From Armatimonadota bacterium (GTDB lineage Bacteria > Armatimonadota > Fimbriimonadia > Fimbriimonadales > Fimbriimonadaceae), in the NCBI GenBank assembly GCA_018268335.1, contig JAFDWT010000031.1, positions 1 to 53,423 on the forward strand: 53,423 bases of DNA. The letters are read 5' to 3'. The first letter of the stretch is position 1, and each line of letters opens with the position of its first letter. Below the pieces are notes generated by a model that was not told the origin of the DNA, ran no database searches, and saw only the letters and a program-made list of their open reading frames with translations. Shown one piece after another: positions 32,772 to 41,242 of the stretch. The position numbers and the translations under genes are program-made.

Positions 32772-33647
32772 TCAGTCTTTGTAAACTTTCACTCCGCCTT
32801 CGGCGGCTTTGGTCGCGGGCTTACGCCGGGTGGTCTTGGCGGCAGGTCGCTTCGCGGGTGCCTTTGTGGCACCACTGGGCTTCGCTCCACCTTCCTTGGC
32901 TTCCACGATGGGCTGAGTGTTCAGCTTGGGCTGCGTTGTGGCGGCCTTTGGCGGCTCGGTGGTCTTGGGCGCAGGCGTCGTAGGCTTGACGGCTTCGCGT
33001 GCAGCTTGGACGGCAGAGGCCGCCGGCCCGGGCGGGGTGGAATGGCCGGTCGGCTGCTCGTCCTTCGGTTTGGTCGAATCTGTGGTCTTGGGAGGCTCGG
33101 GTTTGACAGCCGCCTCGGTGGCCGGTTTGGTGTTCGTCTCCGGCTCCTTCTTCTCTGGTTCTGAGGCCTTGGTGTCCGTGGTCTTCGGCTCCTCTTCGTG
33201 GGCTTTCGTCGACTCGGCCTTAGGTTCGTCTTCCGACTTGGACTTCTCTTCCGTCGCGGCGACGGTCGTGCTGGCCTTAGCGCCTAGCAGTTTGGTCGGG
33301 TCGCGCAGGACCGTGGACATGACGATCAACACCACGGCCAGCCCGATGCTGAGCATCAGGGTTTTCGGCTGCTTCAGCACGTCGAGCGCGGACGTCGCCG
33401 GCATCTTCTGGCGGATCGCCGCGGCCTCGGCGGGAGTGGCGACCATGTGGGCCTCGACGGCCTGCTTCTCGCCCTTGGCGATGGCCAGGCAGTCAGGGCA
33501 GGCGCGCAAGTGGGCTTCCAGTTCCTTGAGCAGCTCTTCGGGGATGTTGTCGCCGTTGAGGAACCGCTTCATCTGCACCTGGGCGAGTTGGCATTCCAGG
33601 CTGACGACGGTGGCTTTGGACGGTTTGACGGCTAGCTTTGGAATCAA
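32772..33647 (-). CDS. Zinc-finger (zf-HC2) anti-sigma-like membrane protein
   Basis: A 291-residue protein with a TTG start (AGGGAG upstream). Residues about 18-55 form a putative zinc finger of the anti-sigma type (LECQLAQVQ, then AHLRACPDCLA). One membrane helix lies at about 96-114, followed by a 170-residue Lys/Glu/Pro/Thr/Ala low-complexity periplasmic tail ending in basic repeats. No sigma-factor gene is next to it, which is unusual. It is 15 bp upstream of the two-STN-domain gene and likely forms an operon with it. Confidence 0.75.
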   Translation of the reverse strand: MIPKLAVKPSKATVVSLECQLAQVQMKRFLNGDNIPEELLKELEAHLRACPDCLAIAKGEKQAVEAHMVATPAEAAAIRQKMPATSALDVLKQPKTLMLSIGLAVVLIVMSTVLRDPTKLLGAKASTTVAATEEKSKSEDEPKAESTKAHEEEPKTTDTKASEPEKKEPETNTKPATEAAVKPEPPKTTDSTKPKDEQPTGHSTPPGPAASAVQAAREAVKPTTPAPKTTEPPKAATTQPKLNTQPIVEAKEGGAKPSGATKAPAKRPAAKTTRRKPATKAAEGGVKVYKD

Positions 33648-33693
33648 GGCAGGGACTCCCTGTTAGGAATGTCGGGTGGAGTCCCGGTTTTCT

Positions 33694-34824
33694 TTAGGGG
33701 ATTCTTTCGGCCAGCACGGCGCGGACACTCTTGCCGACTTTGTAAAGGATCGCGACTGCTGGTCTCTTGCCTTGGCCGGCCAGCTTCTTGCGTAGCTTTT
33801 CTGGGTCGATGTCGACGCCTCGCTTCTTCACTGCCCGAACGACAAGGCCCAGCTCGCGGGTCGCTTCGCGGATTTTGTCCTCGCGAAACGCTCCGTGCCA
33901 GAGCACTCGAAACGACGCGAGCCAAGGGGATCCTACGGGTTCGAACCCTGTGAGGTAGCCGTTGGAGTCGCCAAGGCCCGCCAGACCGAACTCTCCCAGC
34001 GCATGGGTCCGGATAGCCGCCGGGTCGGCTTCGAAGACATATCCCAAGGGGTCGTCAAGAGTGCTGGCTAGCGGGGAAGCGTCAATCCACGACTCAGTCT
34101 CAACTTGGTAAGCGCGCCGCCCATGGCTGAAACCGAACAGCATCAACGCCTCGCAGCACTCACCGCCGTGGCTGACAAAGTCGAGGCCGTCCCCTTGCTC
34201 CAGGACTTCGTCGGGGAGCATCGGCGACATCTTCACCACTGCGCGACGGGCTGTCCGGCACTTGGCGACCACGGCGTCGAACGGCGGGCTGAATGACTGC
34301 GGGTCGAGCGTTCGTCCTCGACCAGTGCGTCGCTGAGGGTCGACGAAGACTGCCTTGTCAGACCAATCCAGCGTGAGGCAATCCGTGACCTGGACGTCTG
34401 CCAAGAGTCCATGTACAGCCAGGTTGTGAAGAGTCAGCGCGGCATGCTCTGGGTCAAGGTCGCAAGCTGTGGTTTGGCCCTGGCGGGCAAGTGCGACAGT
34501 GTCCGCGCCTATGCCACAAGTCGCGTCGAGGAGACCCGACCCTAAAGGGATCGGGCAACCCTCGTCAGTAAGCAACTCAGCGTGAAAGGCGGCCACCCTC
34601 TCATGGGTTGCCATTTCCAGACCTTCCCGCGTGAACAGCATCTGGCGTGCCCGCCCAAACTTCGCACACCCCCGCTCGCGCAGAGCCCACTGCGTGAATG
34701 CCCAGCGGGCGGCCTCGTCACCGACCTCTTCGGCGACACGGGCGATCTCCTTGGGCGTCGCCGCCCGGCCCTCGGCCAGGCCGAGGGCCAGTTCGCGCTC
34801 AGGAGTCATCGCCACGCTTGCCAT
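33694..34824 (-). CDS. Class I SAM-dependent methyltransferase with THUMP-like C-terminal domain
   Basis: A 376-residue protein. The N-terminal 85 residues are helical. The Rossmann methyltransferase core begins at LLDATCGIGADTVALARQG (near 98), with the acidic SAM residue in ACDLDPEHA and a catalytic-like FVDPQRRTGRG near 160. The C-terminal RAVKKRGVDIDPEKLRKKL is a THUMP-like RNA-binding feature. The target is presumably RNA. Its start overlaps the AAA ATPase gene by 26 bp (or 11 bp from ATG 34809), indicating coupling. Confidence 0.8.
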   Translation of the reverse strand: MASVAMTPERELALGLAEGRAATPKEIARVAEEVGDEAARWAFTQWALRERGCAKFGRARQMLFTREGLEMATHERVAAFHAELLTDEGCPIPLGSGLLDATCGIGADTVALARQGQTTACDLDPEHAALTLHNLAVHGLLADVQVTDCLTLDWSDKAVFVDPQRRTGRGRTLDPQSFSPPFDAVVAKCRTARRAVVKMSPMLPDEVLEQGDGLDFVSHGGECCEALMLFGFSHGRRAYQVETESWIDASPLASTLDDPLGYVFEADPAAIRTHALGEFGLAGLGDSNGYLTGFEPVGSPWLASFRVLWHGAFREDKIREATRELGLVVRAVKKRGVDIDPEKLRKKLAGQGKRPAVAILYKVGKSVRAVLAERIP

Positions 34825-36019
34825 TCTGGGCCGGTTTCTTGGCCCGGGTGACCTCCTTCTTCAGCGCCACCGCACAATCGACCCAGGCATAGGCCCGGGC
34901 TTGGCCCTCCAAGCCCATCGCCGCGACCATCGAGGAGACGCACAGTTCCTTCATATAGGCGTACGAGAACCCCTCGGTCGACTCGATGATCTCGGGCAAC
35001 GCCGAGTCGTCGGCCAGCCACGGCGCCCGATTGACCAGGAACTTCTGCCGCTCGACTGTGCCGGGCGAAGCAAACGTCACCTTGCGGTCGAACCGGCTCG
35101 GCCGGTTGGCCAGGGCGGGGTCCAGCTTTTCCGGGTTGTTTGCAGTGCCGATCACCAGCATGCCGCTGTTGGAAGCGAACCCGTCCAGCTCGTTCAGCAG
35201 CGCGGTGCGGTGGTACTCGGTGACCATCGAGTCGATGTCCTCCATGACGACGACACACGTCGGGAACCGCCGGGCGACGCGGAACAGCCGGTTGACCGGC
35301 GGCTCGCACGACCGGTAATGGTCTTCGAGGTCCTTCACCACCACGCAGGGCCGCTGAATCAGGTTCAGCAACGCCTTGATCGCGTGCGTCTTGCCGTTGC
35401 CCGGGTCACCGAGCAACAACACGCCACGCCGCCAAGGCAGACCAGCCGACTCGTACATCTCCTTTTGGTCAAAGAACGACGCCGTGTGTTCGACGAGCTG
35501 TTCGACAAACCCCTCGGGCAACACCAAGTCGTCAAACGACGCCTTGGCAATGTCCCTGCGCAAGCCTGGGCTACGCGAGCACCGGCCTTTGGAGAACACC
35601 AGGACACTGTCGAGGTCGTTGTCTTCGAACCGGCAGACTGACTCAAAGAACGCCTCGGCCACGTTCCACGAATCAGCCACGACATAGCTGAAGTCGTGGA
35701 CGTCCTCGACCCGCACGCGCATCACGTGGATGCGGTGCCCGTGCCAAAGGATGTCGAGCAGTCCCGTGTCGAACCGTGTCACCACCTTTTTCGTCTCGCC
35801 GTCCCACTCGGCGTAAACCTGGGAGTGCGTCCCCTCATTGGGAAACGCGATAGCTTGTCCCGACCGGACGAACCGGTCGACGTCGAAGTCGTAGTCAACC
35901 GTCTCGAGGACGAACTGACCGGGAAACAGATCGGCGACCTGCTGGCTCATGCGGTACGGCAGAGCGAGCGGGCTGCGCGACAACGATTCGGTGATGAACC
36001 GAGTGAGAGATTTATGCAT
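34799..36019 (-). CDS. AAA+ family ATPase
   Basis: A 406-residue protein. The N-terminal 190 residues are a distinct alpha/beta domain with no clear family. The classical AAA core follows: Walker A GDPGNGKT (204-211), Walker B VVVMEDID (near 253), a sensor-1-like GTANNPEKLDPAL and the arginine-finger region RPSRFDRKV. No protease, helicase or membrane segment is fused. It may remodel a protein or nucleic-acid complex. It is upstream of and overlapping the THUMP-like methyltransferase. Confidence 0.85.
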   Translation of the reverse strand: MHKSLTRFITESLSRSPLALPYRMSQQVADLFPGQFVLETVDYDFDVDRFVRSGQAIAFPNEGTHSQVYAEWDGETKKVVTRFDTGLLDILWHGHRIHVMRVRVEDVHDFSYVVADSWNVAEAFFESVCRFEDNDLDSVLVFSKGRCSRSPGLRRDIAKASFDDLVLPEGFVEQLVEHTASFFDQKEMYESAGLPWRRGVLLLGDPGNGKTHAIKALLNLIQRPCVVVKDLEDHYRSCEPPVNRLFRVARRFPTCVVVMEDIDSMVTEYHRTALLNELDGFASNSGMLVIGTANNPEKLDPALANRPSRFDRKVTFASPGTVERQKFLVNRAPWLADDSALPEIIESTEGFSYAYMKELCVSSMVAAMGLEGQARAYAWVDCAVALKKEVTRAKKPAQNGKRGDDS

Positions 36020-36390
36020 AGTCCTGGCTAGTTGCGGGGCGCAAGACGGGGCCGTGGTCTCCTTGTTGGTGGAGATGGCGGGCGAATCGGTGAAGGGTGT
36101 GGTCGGGCCGGTCGGCTCCCTCGGTCAGAGGGCGTCGACTACGAGCAACTAGGGGAGGACCACGTGATTCGCATAAGGCTGTGTATTGTAGGCCCGGTTT
36201 TGTCGCGCGTTAGGACTTGGGACGGACTGATCTTTGTGAGCGCGCGGGCTTGCCCGCGCTTTGCATTCCGCGAGCTTTCTCGCGGCTGGGTCCAGCCAGG
36301 CATAAGCTGTACAATCTCACAAAGTTTCGCGGGACACCACCAGCTGATCGCATCTGCCGAAGAGTCCCGCGCCATGCGAGGACCATGACG
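36020..36390. other. Intergenic region upstream of pdxS
   Basis: This 371-bp stretch separates the divergent AAA ATPase and pdxS genes. It contains two tandem hairpins (36242-36285), a TACAAT hexamer at 36310-36315 that could be a pdxS -10 without an evident -35, and a GAGGA ribosome site at 36378-36382. No convincing ORF was found. Confidence 0.5.
36242..36285. repeat. Two tandem hairpins, REP-like
   Basis: GCGCGGG-CTTG-CCCGCGC (36242-36259) and CCGCGAG-CTTT-CTCGCGG (36268-36285) are perfect adjacent inverted repeats separated by 8 nt. Neither is followed by a T-run. They could be a dispersed palindromic element or a structured leader part. Confidence 0.5.
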
Positions 36391-37296
36391 ATGAGCACAA
36401 CCAACGGTGTCGCCCACGCCCAGAAGACTTGGCGCGAGAAAGTCGGCCTAGCCGAGATGCTGAAAGGCGGTGTCATCATGGACGTCGTCACCCCAGAGCA
36501 AGCCCGGATCGCCGAGGACGCAGGCGCGGTCGCCGTCATGGCGCTGGAGCGTGTGCCCGCCGACATCCGTGTCCAAGGCGGCGTCGCCCGCATGAGCGAC
36601 CCGGATCTCATCAATGGCATCAAGGCCGCCGTCTCCATCCCCGTGATGGCCAAGTGCCGGATCGGCCACTTTGTCGAGGCCGAGATCCTGCAAGCCCTCG
36701 AAGTCGATTTCATTGACGAGAGCGAAGTGCTCACCCCCGCCGACGTCGCCAACCACGTCGACAAGCACCAGTTCACCGTACCGTTCGTCTGCGGCGCGCG
36801 CAACCTGGGCGAGGCCCTGCGACGCTGCGCCGAGGGCGCGGCGATGATCCGCACCAAGGGCGAGGCTGGCACCGGCGACGTCGTCGAGGCCGTCCGCCAC
36901 ATGCGCACGATCATGGCCGAGATCCGCCAGGTCCAAGGCGCGCGCGAAGACGAGCTCTACGTCCTCGCCAAGGAGCACCAAGCCCCGCTGGAGCTCATCC
37001 GCGAAGTCCACCAACTGGGCAAGCTGCCCGTGCCGAACTTCAGCGCTGGTGGCATCGCCACTCCGGCCGACGCCGCCCTCATGATGAAGCTCGGCGCCGA
37101 GACGGTGTTCGTTGGCAGCGGCATCTTTAAGAGCGGCGACCCCGCCAAGCGGGCCAAAGCGATCGTCGAGTCGGTGCTTTTCTACGAAGACGCCAAGAAG
37201 CTCGCTGAAATCAGCGCCGGCCTCGGCGAAGCCATGGTCGGTATCAACGTGGCCGCGATCCCGGATCGCGAACTTCTGGCTCCTCGTGGCTGGTAA
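36391..37296 (+). CDS. pdxS: Pyridoxal 5'-phosphate synthase subunit PdxS
   Basis: A 301-residue TIM-barrel enzyme that makes PLP from ribose 5-phosphate, glyceraldehyde 3-phosphate and ammonia. ATG 36391 has GAGGA 8 nt upstream; ATG 36385 is too close. Signatures are [20 protein letters not shown] near residue 24, [13 protein letters not shown] near 46, the active-site lysine in [11 protein letters not shown] (near 85), [10 protein letters not shown] near 104 and [13 protein letters not shown] near 245. The partner glutaminase PdxT is not adjacent. A strong terminator follows. Confidence 0.97.
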   Translation: MSTTNGVAHAQKTWREKVGLAEMLKGGVIMDVVTPEQARIAEDAGAVAVMALERVPADIRVQGGVARMSDPDLINGIKAAVSIPVMAKCRIGHFVEAEILQALEVDFIDESEVLTPADVANHVDKHQFTVPFVCGARNLGEALRRCAEGAAMIRTKGEAGTGDVVEAVRHMRTIMAEIRQVQGAREDELYVLAKEHQAPLELIREVHQLGKLPVPNFSAGGIATPADAALMMKLGAETVFVGSGIFKSGDPAKRAKAIVESVLFYEDAKKLAEISAGLGEAMVGINVAAIPDRELLAPRGW

Positions 37297-37356
37297 GGCG
37301 ACCAGATTAGCGACGGCCCCGTTGAGACACTGAGAATCTAGCCCGGTTCTAGATGG

Positions 37357-37391
37357 AAAAACCCACCGTGCGACAAGCTCGGTGGGTTTTT
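37357..37391. terminator. Bidirectional intrinsic terminator
   Basis: AAAAACCCACCG (37357-37368) pairs perfectly with CGGTGGGTTTTT (37380-37391) around an 11-nt loop. It has a T-run on both strands, so it can end pdxS transcripts and the leftward transcripts from the small lipoprotein gene. A second, smaller inverted repeat (ATCTAG...CTAGAT, 37336-37354) lies just upstream. Confidence 0.9.
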
Positions 37392-37494
37392 GTTGTCAAA
37401 GAGGCGCTTGTGTGCGTCGCTATCGGCCTCTTTATGGCTTCTATGGCGGTGCCAATGCTGATTGCTGGCCAGCCGAACTGGCCGGCCAGTCAGG

Positions 37495-37755
37495 TCACTT
37501 GCCCAAAGTAGGCGCGGCGTCGGGGCCAGGGAGCGGCTTTTCGGGGACTTTGTCCACTTCGGCGGGGTTTTTCTCGCCTGCCGCAGGGGCTGGTGTCGAC
37601 GGCTTGGGCGACTCTGTCTCTGGACTCTTCGTGCCGGTGGCGGCGGGTGTCGCTGGCGGGTTGGCCAAGCCTTCCTTCTCGGCGGGGCCACAGCCGACGG
37701 CGAAGAGCATGGCACTAGCCAAAGCGAGGAGGATGAGCGACCGCATGACCGCCAT
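37495..37755 (-). CDS. Small Pro-rich lipoprotein
   Basis: An 86-residue protein. The N terminus has a type II signal peptide with lipobox LFAVGC (Cys near residue 22). The mature part is Pro/Ala/Thr/Glu-rich and probably unstructured. The start ATG shares one base with the stop of the preceding gene (TAATG), so the two are coupled. Function unknown; probably an envelope spacer or small lipoprotein. Confidence 0.7.
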   Translation of the reverse strand: MAVMRSLILLALASAMLFAVGCGPAEKEGLANPPATPAATGTKSPETESPKPSTPAPAAGEKNPAEVDKVPEKPLPGPDAAPTLGK

Positions 37756-38219
37756 TATTCACCCTTGGGCAGCCCGGGCCCAGTCACGCCGGTGATCCGC
37801 CACCGCGAGCTGGGCAAGACGCCGAAGTCCACCGCCGCCTCGCGGGCGAAGGTGATCTCCACGTCCTTGACGGTCTGGTCCATGGTCATGCCCATGAACT
37901 CGAACTTGACTGCCACGTCGGAGTGCACCTTCGCGTCGTTGCCGCTGATCGTTGGAACGGGCGACAGGACCACGATCTCTGGCTTCGCCTCTTTGACCAC
38001 CCTGGCGATCTCGCGGCGGTCGGGCGACTCGCCGTCGTACTTGAACCCCGAGCTGATCGCCTCCATCACCGGGTTCGGCTTGCCCTCCTTAGAGGCCAGG
38101 ACCGCTTCCTTCAGCGTCTGCTGAATCTGGGTCTCGTCCGAAGGACGGTTGAGATAGTAGGCGCCGAGCAATGCCAGCAGAGACAGGGACGGGACGCCGA
38201 TGGCCAGCCACTTCTTCAT
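37755..38219 (-). CDS. Exported/anchored protein of unknown function (SnoaL/NTF2-like pattern)
   Basis: A 154-residue protein with an N-terminal hydrophobic helix (about 5-24). The rest begins ETQIQQTLKEAVLASKEGK and continues with strands such as DAKVHSDVAVKFEF and WRITGV, a layout reminiscent of small cystatin/NTF2-like periplasmic proteins. No catalytic residues are seen. ATG 38219 follows GGGA; a GTG three codons earlier is possible. It is coupled to the small lipoprotein downstream. Confidence 0.65.
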   Translation of the reverse strand: MKKWLAIGVPSLSLLALLGAYYLNRPSDETQIQQTLKEAVLASKEGKPNPVMEAISSGFKYDGESPDRREIARVVKEAKPEIVVLSPVPTISGNDAKVHSDVAVKFEFMGMTMDQTVKDVEITFAREAAVDFGVLPSSRWRITGVTGPGLPKGE

Positions 38220-38260
38220 GTTTCCCACAACCCTTTGTAACGCCCGCCCGTTCCGAGCGG

Positions 38261-39175
38261 TCAGGGAGTGGGTACTTGTGCCGCGACAAAGGCGACGTCC
38301 AGGGCAATTTGGCCCTTAAGGGCCTCTAGGTCAGGAAAGTCGGCCTCGCCACGAATCCAGCGGGGAAAGTGCAATTCTATTGCGGAACCATACAGAGAGT
38401 CGCCCGGATAGTCGAGGAGAAATGCCTCCACTGTCCGGTGCTGCCCGCCGACCGCTGGTCGCATACCGACGCTGATGGCAGCTCGGAACTTCCCCTTCAC
38501 CGTCGTCGCCCATCCTGCGTACACACCATCGGCGGGAATAAGAAGCCGACCCGAATGGGCCAGGTTGACCGTTGGAAAGCCCAACGTTCGACCGAGTTGT
38601 TGGCCGCCTACGACGGCTCCCTGTAGCGCAAACGGCCTTCCAAGCATTCTAGTCGCGGCATCGACTCGGCCCTCCGACACGGCCGTGCGGATCGCCGTAC
38701 TGCTAACCCGGACACCATCGACCATCACGGGCTCCACGACCTGGGTCGGGCACCGCGCGGCGAGCCAAGCGCCGTCGCCCTCGCGTCCCTTGCCAAAAGT
38801 GAAATCATGGCCGATAACATATTCCGTCGATTTGACCTTTTCGGCCAACAGGGCCACGAACTCGTCCGCAGAAAGTTGTGTGAACGCCTCGTCAAACGGC
38901 AATACGACACAAGCCGCCGCACCAAGCGAGGCAAAAACGGCCAGGTTCTGGTCGATGGTTGCGATATAGGGTGGCGTCTTGGCCGGGGCAAGAGTTTCAG
39001 AAGGATGCCGGTCAAATGTCACGACGACAGCTGGTGCCTTCAACTCAGCTCCTCGGGCGACGGCGCGGCGGACCAACTCGACATGCCCGACATGAACGCC
39101 ATCAAACGTGCCCACACAGGCAACGGCCGAATGCCACTCCGGCTGTAGCCGGCCCGTGCCGAAATGGACCACCAT
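38261..39175 (-). CDS. ribF: Bifunctional riboflavin kinase/FAD synthetase
   Basis: A 304-residue protein from ATG 39175. The N-terminal FMN adenylyltransferase domain shows VACVGTFDGVHVGHVELV (near residue 18) and VIGHDFTFGKGREGD (near 118), plus SSTAIRTAVSEGRV near 149. The C-terminal riboflavin kinase domain has LGFPTVNL (near 188), GVYAGWATTV and VEAFLLDYPGDSLYG. It makes FMN and FAD in the cytoplasm. It is downstream of the flagellar genes in the same direction but is probably functionally unrelated. Confidence 0.95.
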   Translation of the reverse strand: MVVHFGTGRLQPEWHSAVACVGTFDGVHVGHVELVRRAVARGAELKAPAVVVTFDRHPSETLAPAKTPPYIATIDQNLAVFASLGAAACVVLPFDEAFTQLSADEFVALLAEKVKSTEYVIGHDFTFGKGREGDGAWLAARCPTQVVEPVMVDGVRVSSTAIRTAVSEGRVDAATRMLGRPFALQGAVVGGQQLGRTLGFPTVNLAHSGRLLIPADGVYAGWATTVKGKFRAAISVGMRPAVGGQHRTVEAFLLDYPGDSLYGSAIELHFPRWIRGEADFPDLEALKGQIALDVAFVAAQVPTP

Positions 39176-39183
39176 CGCGGCGT

Positions 39184-39636
39184 CTATTGTGGCTTCTGTC
39201 GCCCCGACAATGCCCAAAGGGCCAGGATCACGGCCTGAAAGACGAACATCGTCGCCAATGTCAAGGGGCTGTTAGCCACCCTGTCGGCCAGCGCGACCTC
39301 TGGATAGAACCGGACGTTCAGCTTTGTCTCGGTGGCCAACAACAACAGCACTTTGAGCTCGACCACGTAGACCAGGGGCAAAGCAAACACATGCGCCCAG
39401 CCGGGCTTTTCGTCCGAGACCAAGCCTGGCGAGCAAAGAAGCGTCAGCAAAAACGACACGCCGGCGCATAGCGCAAACAGCACGGAGTAGCTAATGACCG
39501 ACTGTGAGTGAGAGCCCTTGGCTGTCTGCAAAGCCACCCAGGCGTAGGCCAGATTGTTCGCGGCGGCGACTAGGACGAGTGAAGCCGACCACTCAATAGC
39601 GTTCCGAAAGCGGTCGACGACCGCAGACTTGTCCAT
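39184..39636 (-). CDS. Membrane protein with about four helices, unknown function
   Basis: A 150-residue protein. Hydrophobic segments occur at about 16-37, 46-69, 80-102 and 122-144. The N terminus is charged (MDKSAVVDRFRNAIEW). No family is recognised. It follows csrA by only 3 bp and precedes ribF by 8 bp, so it is almost certainly cotranscribed with them. A role in flagellar or envelope function is possible only from context. Confidence 0.65.
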   Translation of the reverse strand: MDKSAVVDRFRNAIEWSASLVLVAAANNLAYAWVALQTAKGSHSQSVISYSVLFALCAGVSFLLTLLCSPGLVSDEKPGWAHVFALPLVYVVELKVLLLLATETKLNVRFYPEVALADRVANSPLTLATMFVFQAVILALWALSGRQKPQ

Positions 39637-39639
39637 TTC

Positions 39640-39846
39640 TCAATGGGGAACGTCGCGGACGTCCGTTCCTGACGCCGACTGGTTCTCTTCCAAGATCTGG
39701 TCGAAGATTTCCTGGCGGTGCACGGCGACGTCGCGGGGTGCCTTGATGCCGATCCTGACTTGCTCGCCGCGGACCTCCAGGACGACGACCTCGATATCAG
39801 GGCCTATTCGAATACTTTGATTGACTTTTCTTGTCAGTACCAGCAT
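39640..39846 (-). CDS. csrA: Carbon storage regulator, RNA-binding protein CsrA
   Basis: A 68-residue protein from ATG 39846. It has MLVLTRKVNQSIRIG at the start, VVVLEVRGEQVRIGIKAPRDVAVHR in the middle, and a short acidic tail, matching CsrA/RsmA. It binds GGA-containing hairpins and represses or activates translation. The preceding fliW gene encodes its protein antagonist, so the pair can couple flagellin levels to CsrA activity. Its own leader has a CsrA-like site overlapping the ribosome site. Confidence 0.96.
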   Translation of the reverse strand: MLVLTRKVNQSIRIGPDIEVVVLEVRGEQVRIGIKAPRDVAVHRQEIFDQILEENQSASGTDVRDVPH

Positions 39847-39855
39847 TGACCTTGC

Positions 39856-39863
39856 CCTCCGTG
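39856..39863 (-). promoter_or_regulatory. Putative CsrA-binding site over csrA ribosome site
   Basis: CACGGAGG on the minus strand, 9 nt before the csrA ATG, fits the CANGGANG core of CsrA targets and contains the Shine-Dalgarno GGAGG. It would let CsrA repress its own synthesis. Adjacent bases do not obviously form a hairpin. Confidence 0.4.
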
Positions 39864-39886
39864 GCGGTCCGATTCCAAGACATTGC

Positions 39887-40345
39887 TTACGCGGCCTCGC
39901 TCTGCGATTCGGCGAACACGCGGTGGCGGATCGGATAAGTGTCGCCCTCAAAGACGACCTGCACCGCTTTGCCGTTCGCCGCGTTGATGACGATCGGACC
40001 TGCCAGGTTGATCGTCATATCGTTCGGCCGACCACGTGGAATCGTGACGATAGTATAGACCAGCAGCGGCGTCTCGGCGTCGGCGTCGATTTTCTCCGCT
40101 TCCTTGCGCGGCATTTCCGGTGAGAAATCGTTGACGTAGTGGCCTGGTTCGACCACCAAGAACGCGGTCGTCCCGTCTTCCACCGACTGCAGCCAGCGGA
40201 ACGGGCTGTCGTCCTTGTGGTTGACCAGCACGTAGTCGCGCAATGTCGGAAAGCCGAGGAGCCCCTCCGCAAAGGAGACGACATCGTCGGGGGTGTATGG
40301 GACAAGTCCGAACCGGCTTGTCTGGACGGCGCTCGTGATCGTCAT
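39887..40345 (-). CDS. fliW: Flagellar assembly factor FliW
   Basis: A 152-residue protein. It has SFAEGLLGFPTLRDYVLVNH near residue 24, FRWLQSVEDGTTAFLVVEP near 49, TPLLVYTIVTIPRG near 91, and MTINLAGPIVIN near 108, all characteristic of FliW. It binds flagellin and CsrA in a partner switch. Its start overlaps the flgL stop by 4 nt; csrA follows after 40 bp. Confidence 0.95.
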   Translation of the reverse strand: MTITSAVQTSRFGLVPYTPDDVVSFAEGLLGFPTLRDYVLVNHKDDSPFRWLQSVEDGTTAFLVVEPGHYVNDFSPEMPRKEAEKIDADAETPLLVYTIVTIPRGRPNDMTINLAGPIVINAANGKAVQVVFEGDTYPIRHRVFAESQSEAA

Positions 40346-41223
40346 CGCATGTAGTCCAATAGGCTGAGTTTTGACCCTTGGGCCAAAACGGTCAAGGCGG
40401 CCTGGTAGGCGTTCTGGTTCTGCTGGTAATTCGTCATCGCCTCGGCGATGTCGACGTCTTGGGCGTCGGAAACTTGAGCGGTCAAGTCCTCTTTGCGCCG
40501 AGCGTTGTCGCTGGCCAGGGACTGGACCGTTTGGAGTTTGCTGCCTTGGTCGGCCCTCAATTGAGTTAACTGGGTGCCAAGGTTCTGCATGTCAGTGACG
40601 CTCTGGCCGATCAGGTTGGCGTCCCCGGTCGCCAAGTTGCTCTTCAGCGTCTCCAGCTTGGCGTAGATGTCTTGATACAGCGCCCCTGCGCCCTGCTGGT
40701 TCACTCGCATCAAGTCGGCGGGCCTGACCTCGACGTTCACCGCGTTGTCGTCGCCATTGAACGCCAGGGCCGAGCCACTGACGGCAAACGGCTTGGTGCT
40801 AGTCAGCTGTCCGGAAAAGAGGTAGCGACCACCGCTCAGCTGAGTGTTGCCCAGGCTGACGATCCTGGTCTGCAATTCGTTGATCTGGCTCACCAGACCC
40901 TGCCGGGCGGCCGTGTCATTGGTGCCGTTAGCACCTTGCAAGGCCAGCGTGTACGCTGATTGCACGGCGTCATTGGTCTGCCCCAGAATCGACTCACCGT
41001 TGTTCAAGTATTCCTTGGCGACCGTCAGGTTGGCGTCGAGCTGTTTGTAACGGTTGGTCAGAGCGGTCAGGCTGATGACGGTCTGTGCCCCCTGCGGGTC
41101 ATCAGCGGCGGTCTGGAACCGCAGTCCGGTGGCGACCTGTCGTTGCGCCGACAAGTACCGGTCGCTCGCCCGTTGGGCGTCCGACATGTACGTCTGCCAT
41201 TGCGTCGTCGTGCTGATTCTCAT
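40342..41223 (-). CDS. flgL: Flagellar hook-associated protein 3
   Basis: A 293-residue junction protein between hook and filament. The N-terminal helix MRISTTTQWQTYMSDAQRA and the QVATGLRFQTAADDPQGA segment, and the C-terminal DVDIAEAMTNYQQNQNAYQAAL helix, form the D0/D1 coiled-coil core typical of FlgL and flagellin-like proteins. It is exported by the flagellar type III apparatus. It follows flgK by 19 bp. Confidence 0.93.
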   Translation of the reverse strand: MRISTTTQWQTYMSDAQRASDRYLSAQRQVATGLRFQTAADDPQGAQTVISLTALTNRYKQLDANLTVAKEYLNNGESILGQTNDAVQSAYTLALQGANGTNDTAARQGLVSQINELQTRIVSLGNTQLSGGRYLFSGQLTSTKPFAVSGSALAFNGDDNAVNVEVRPADLMRVNQQGAGALYQDIYAKLETLKSNLATGDANLIGQSVTDMQNLGTQLTQLRADQGSKLQTVQSLASDNARRKEDLTAQVSDAQDVDIAEAMTNYQQNQNAYQAALTVLAQGSKLSLLDYMR

Positions 41224-41242
41224 CGCTTCCCCCGTTCAATTA

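Noticed and set aside
36020-36384. Possible small genes or a riboswitch before pdxS
   Set aside because: Open frames there have no ribosome sites or motif content, and no known riboswitch pattern was recognised; only hairpins were retained.
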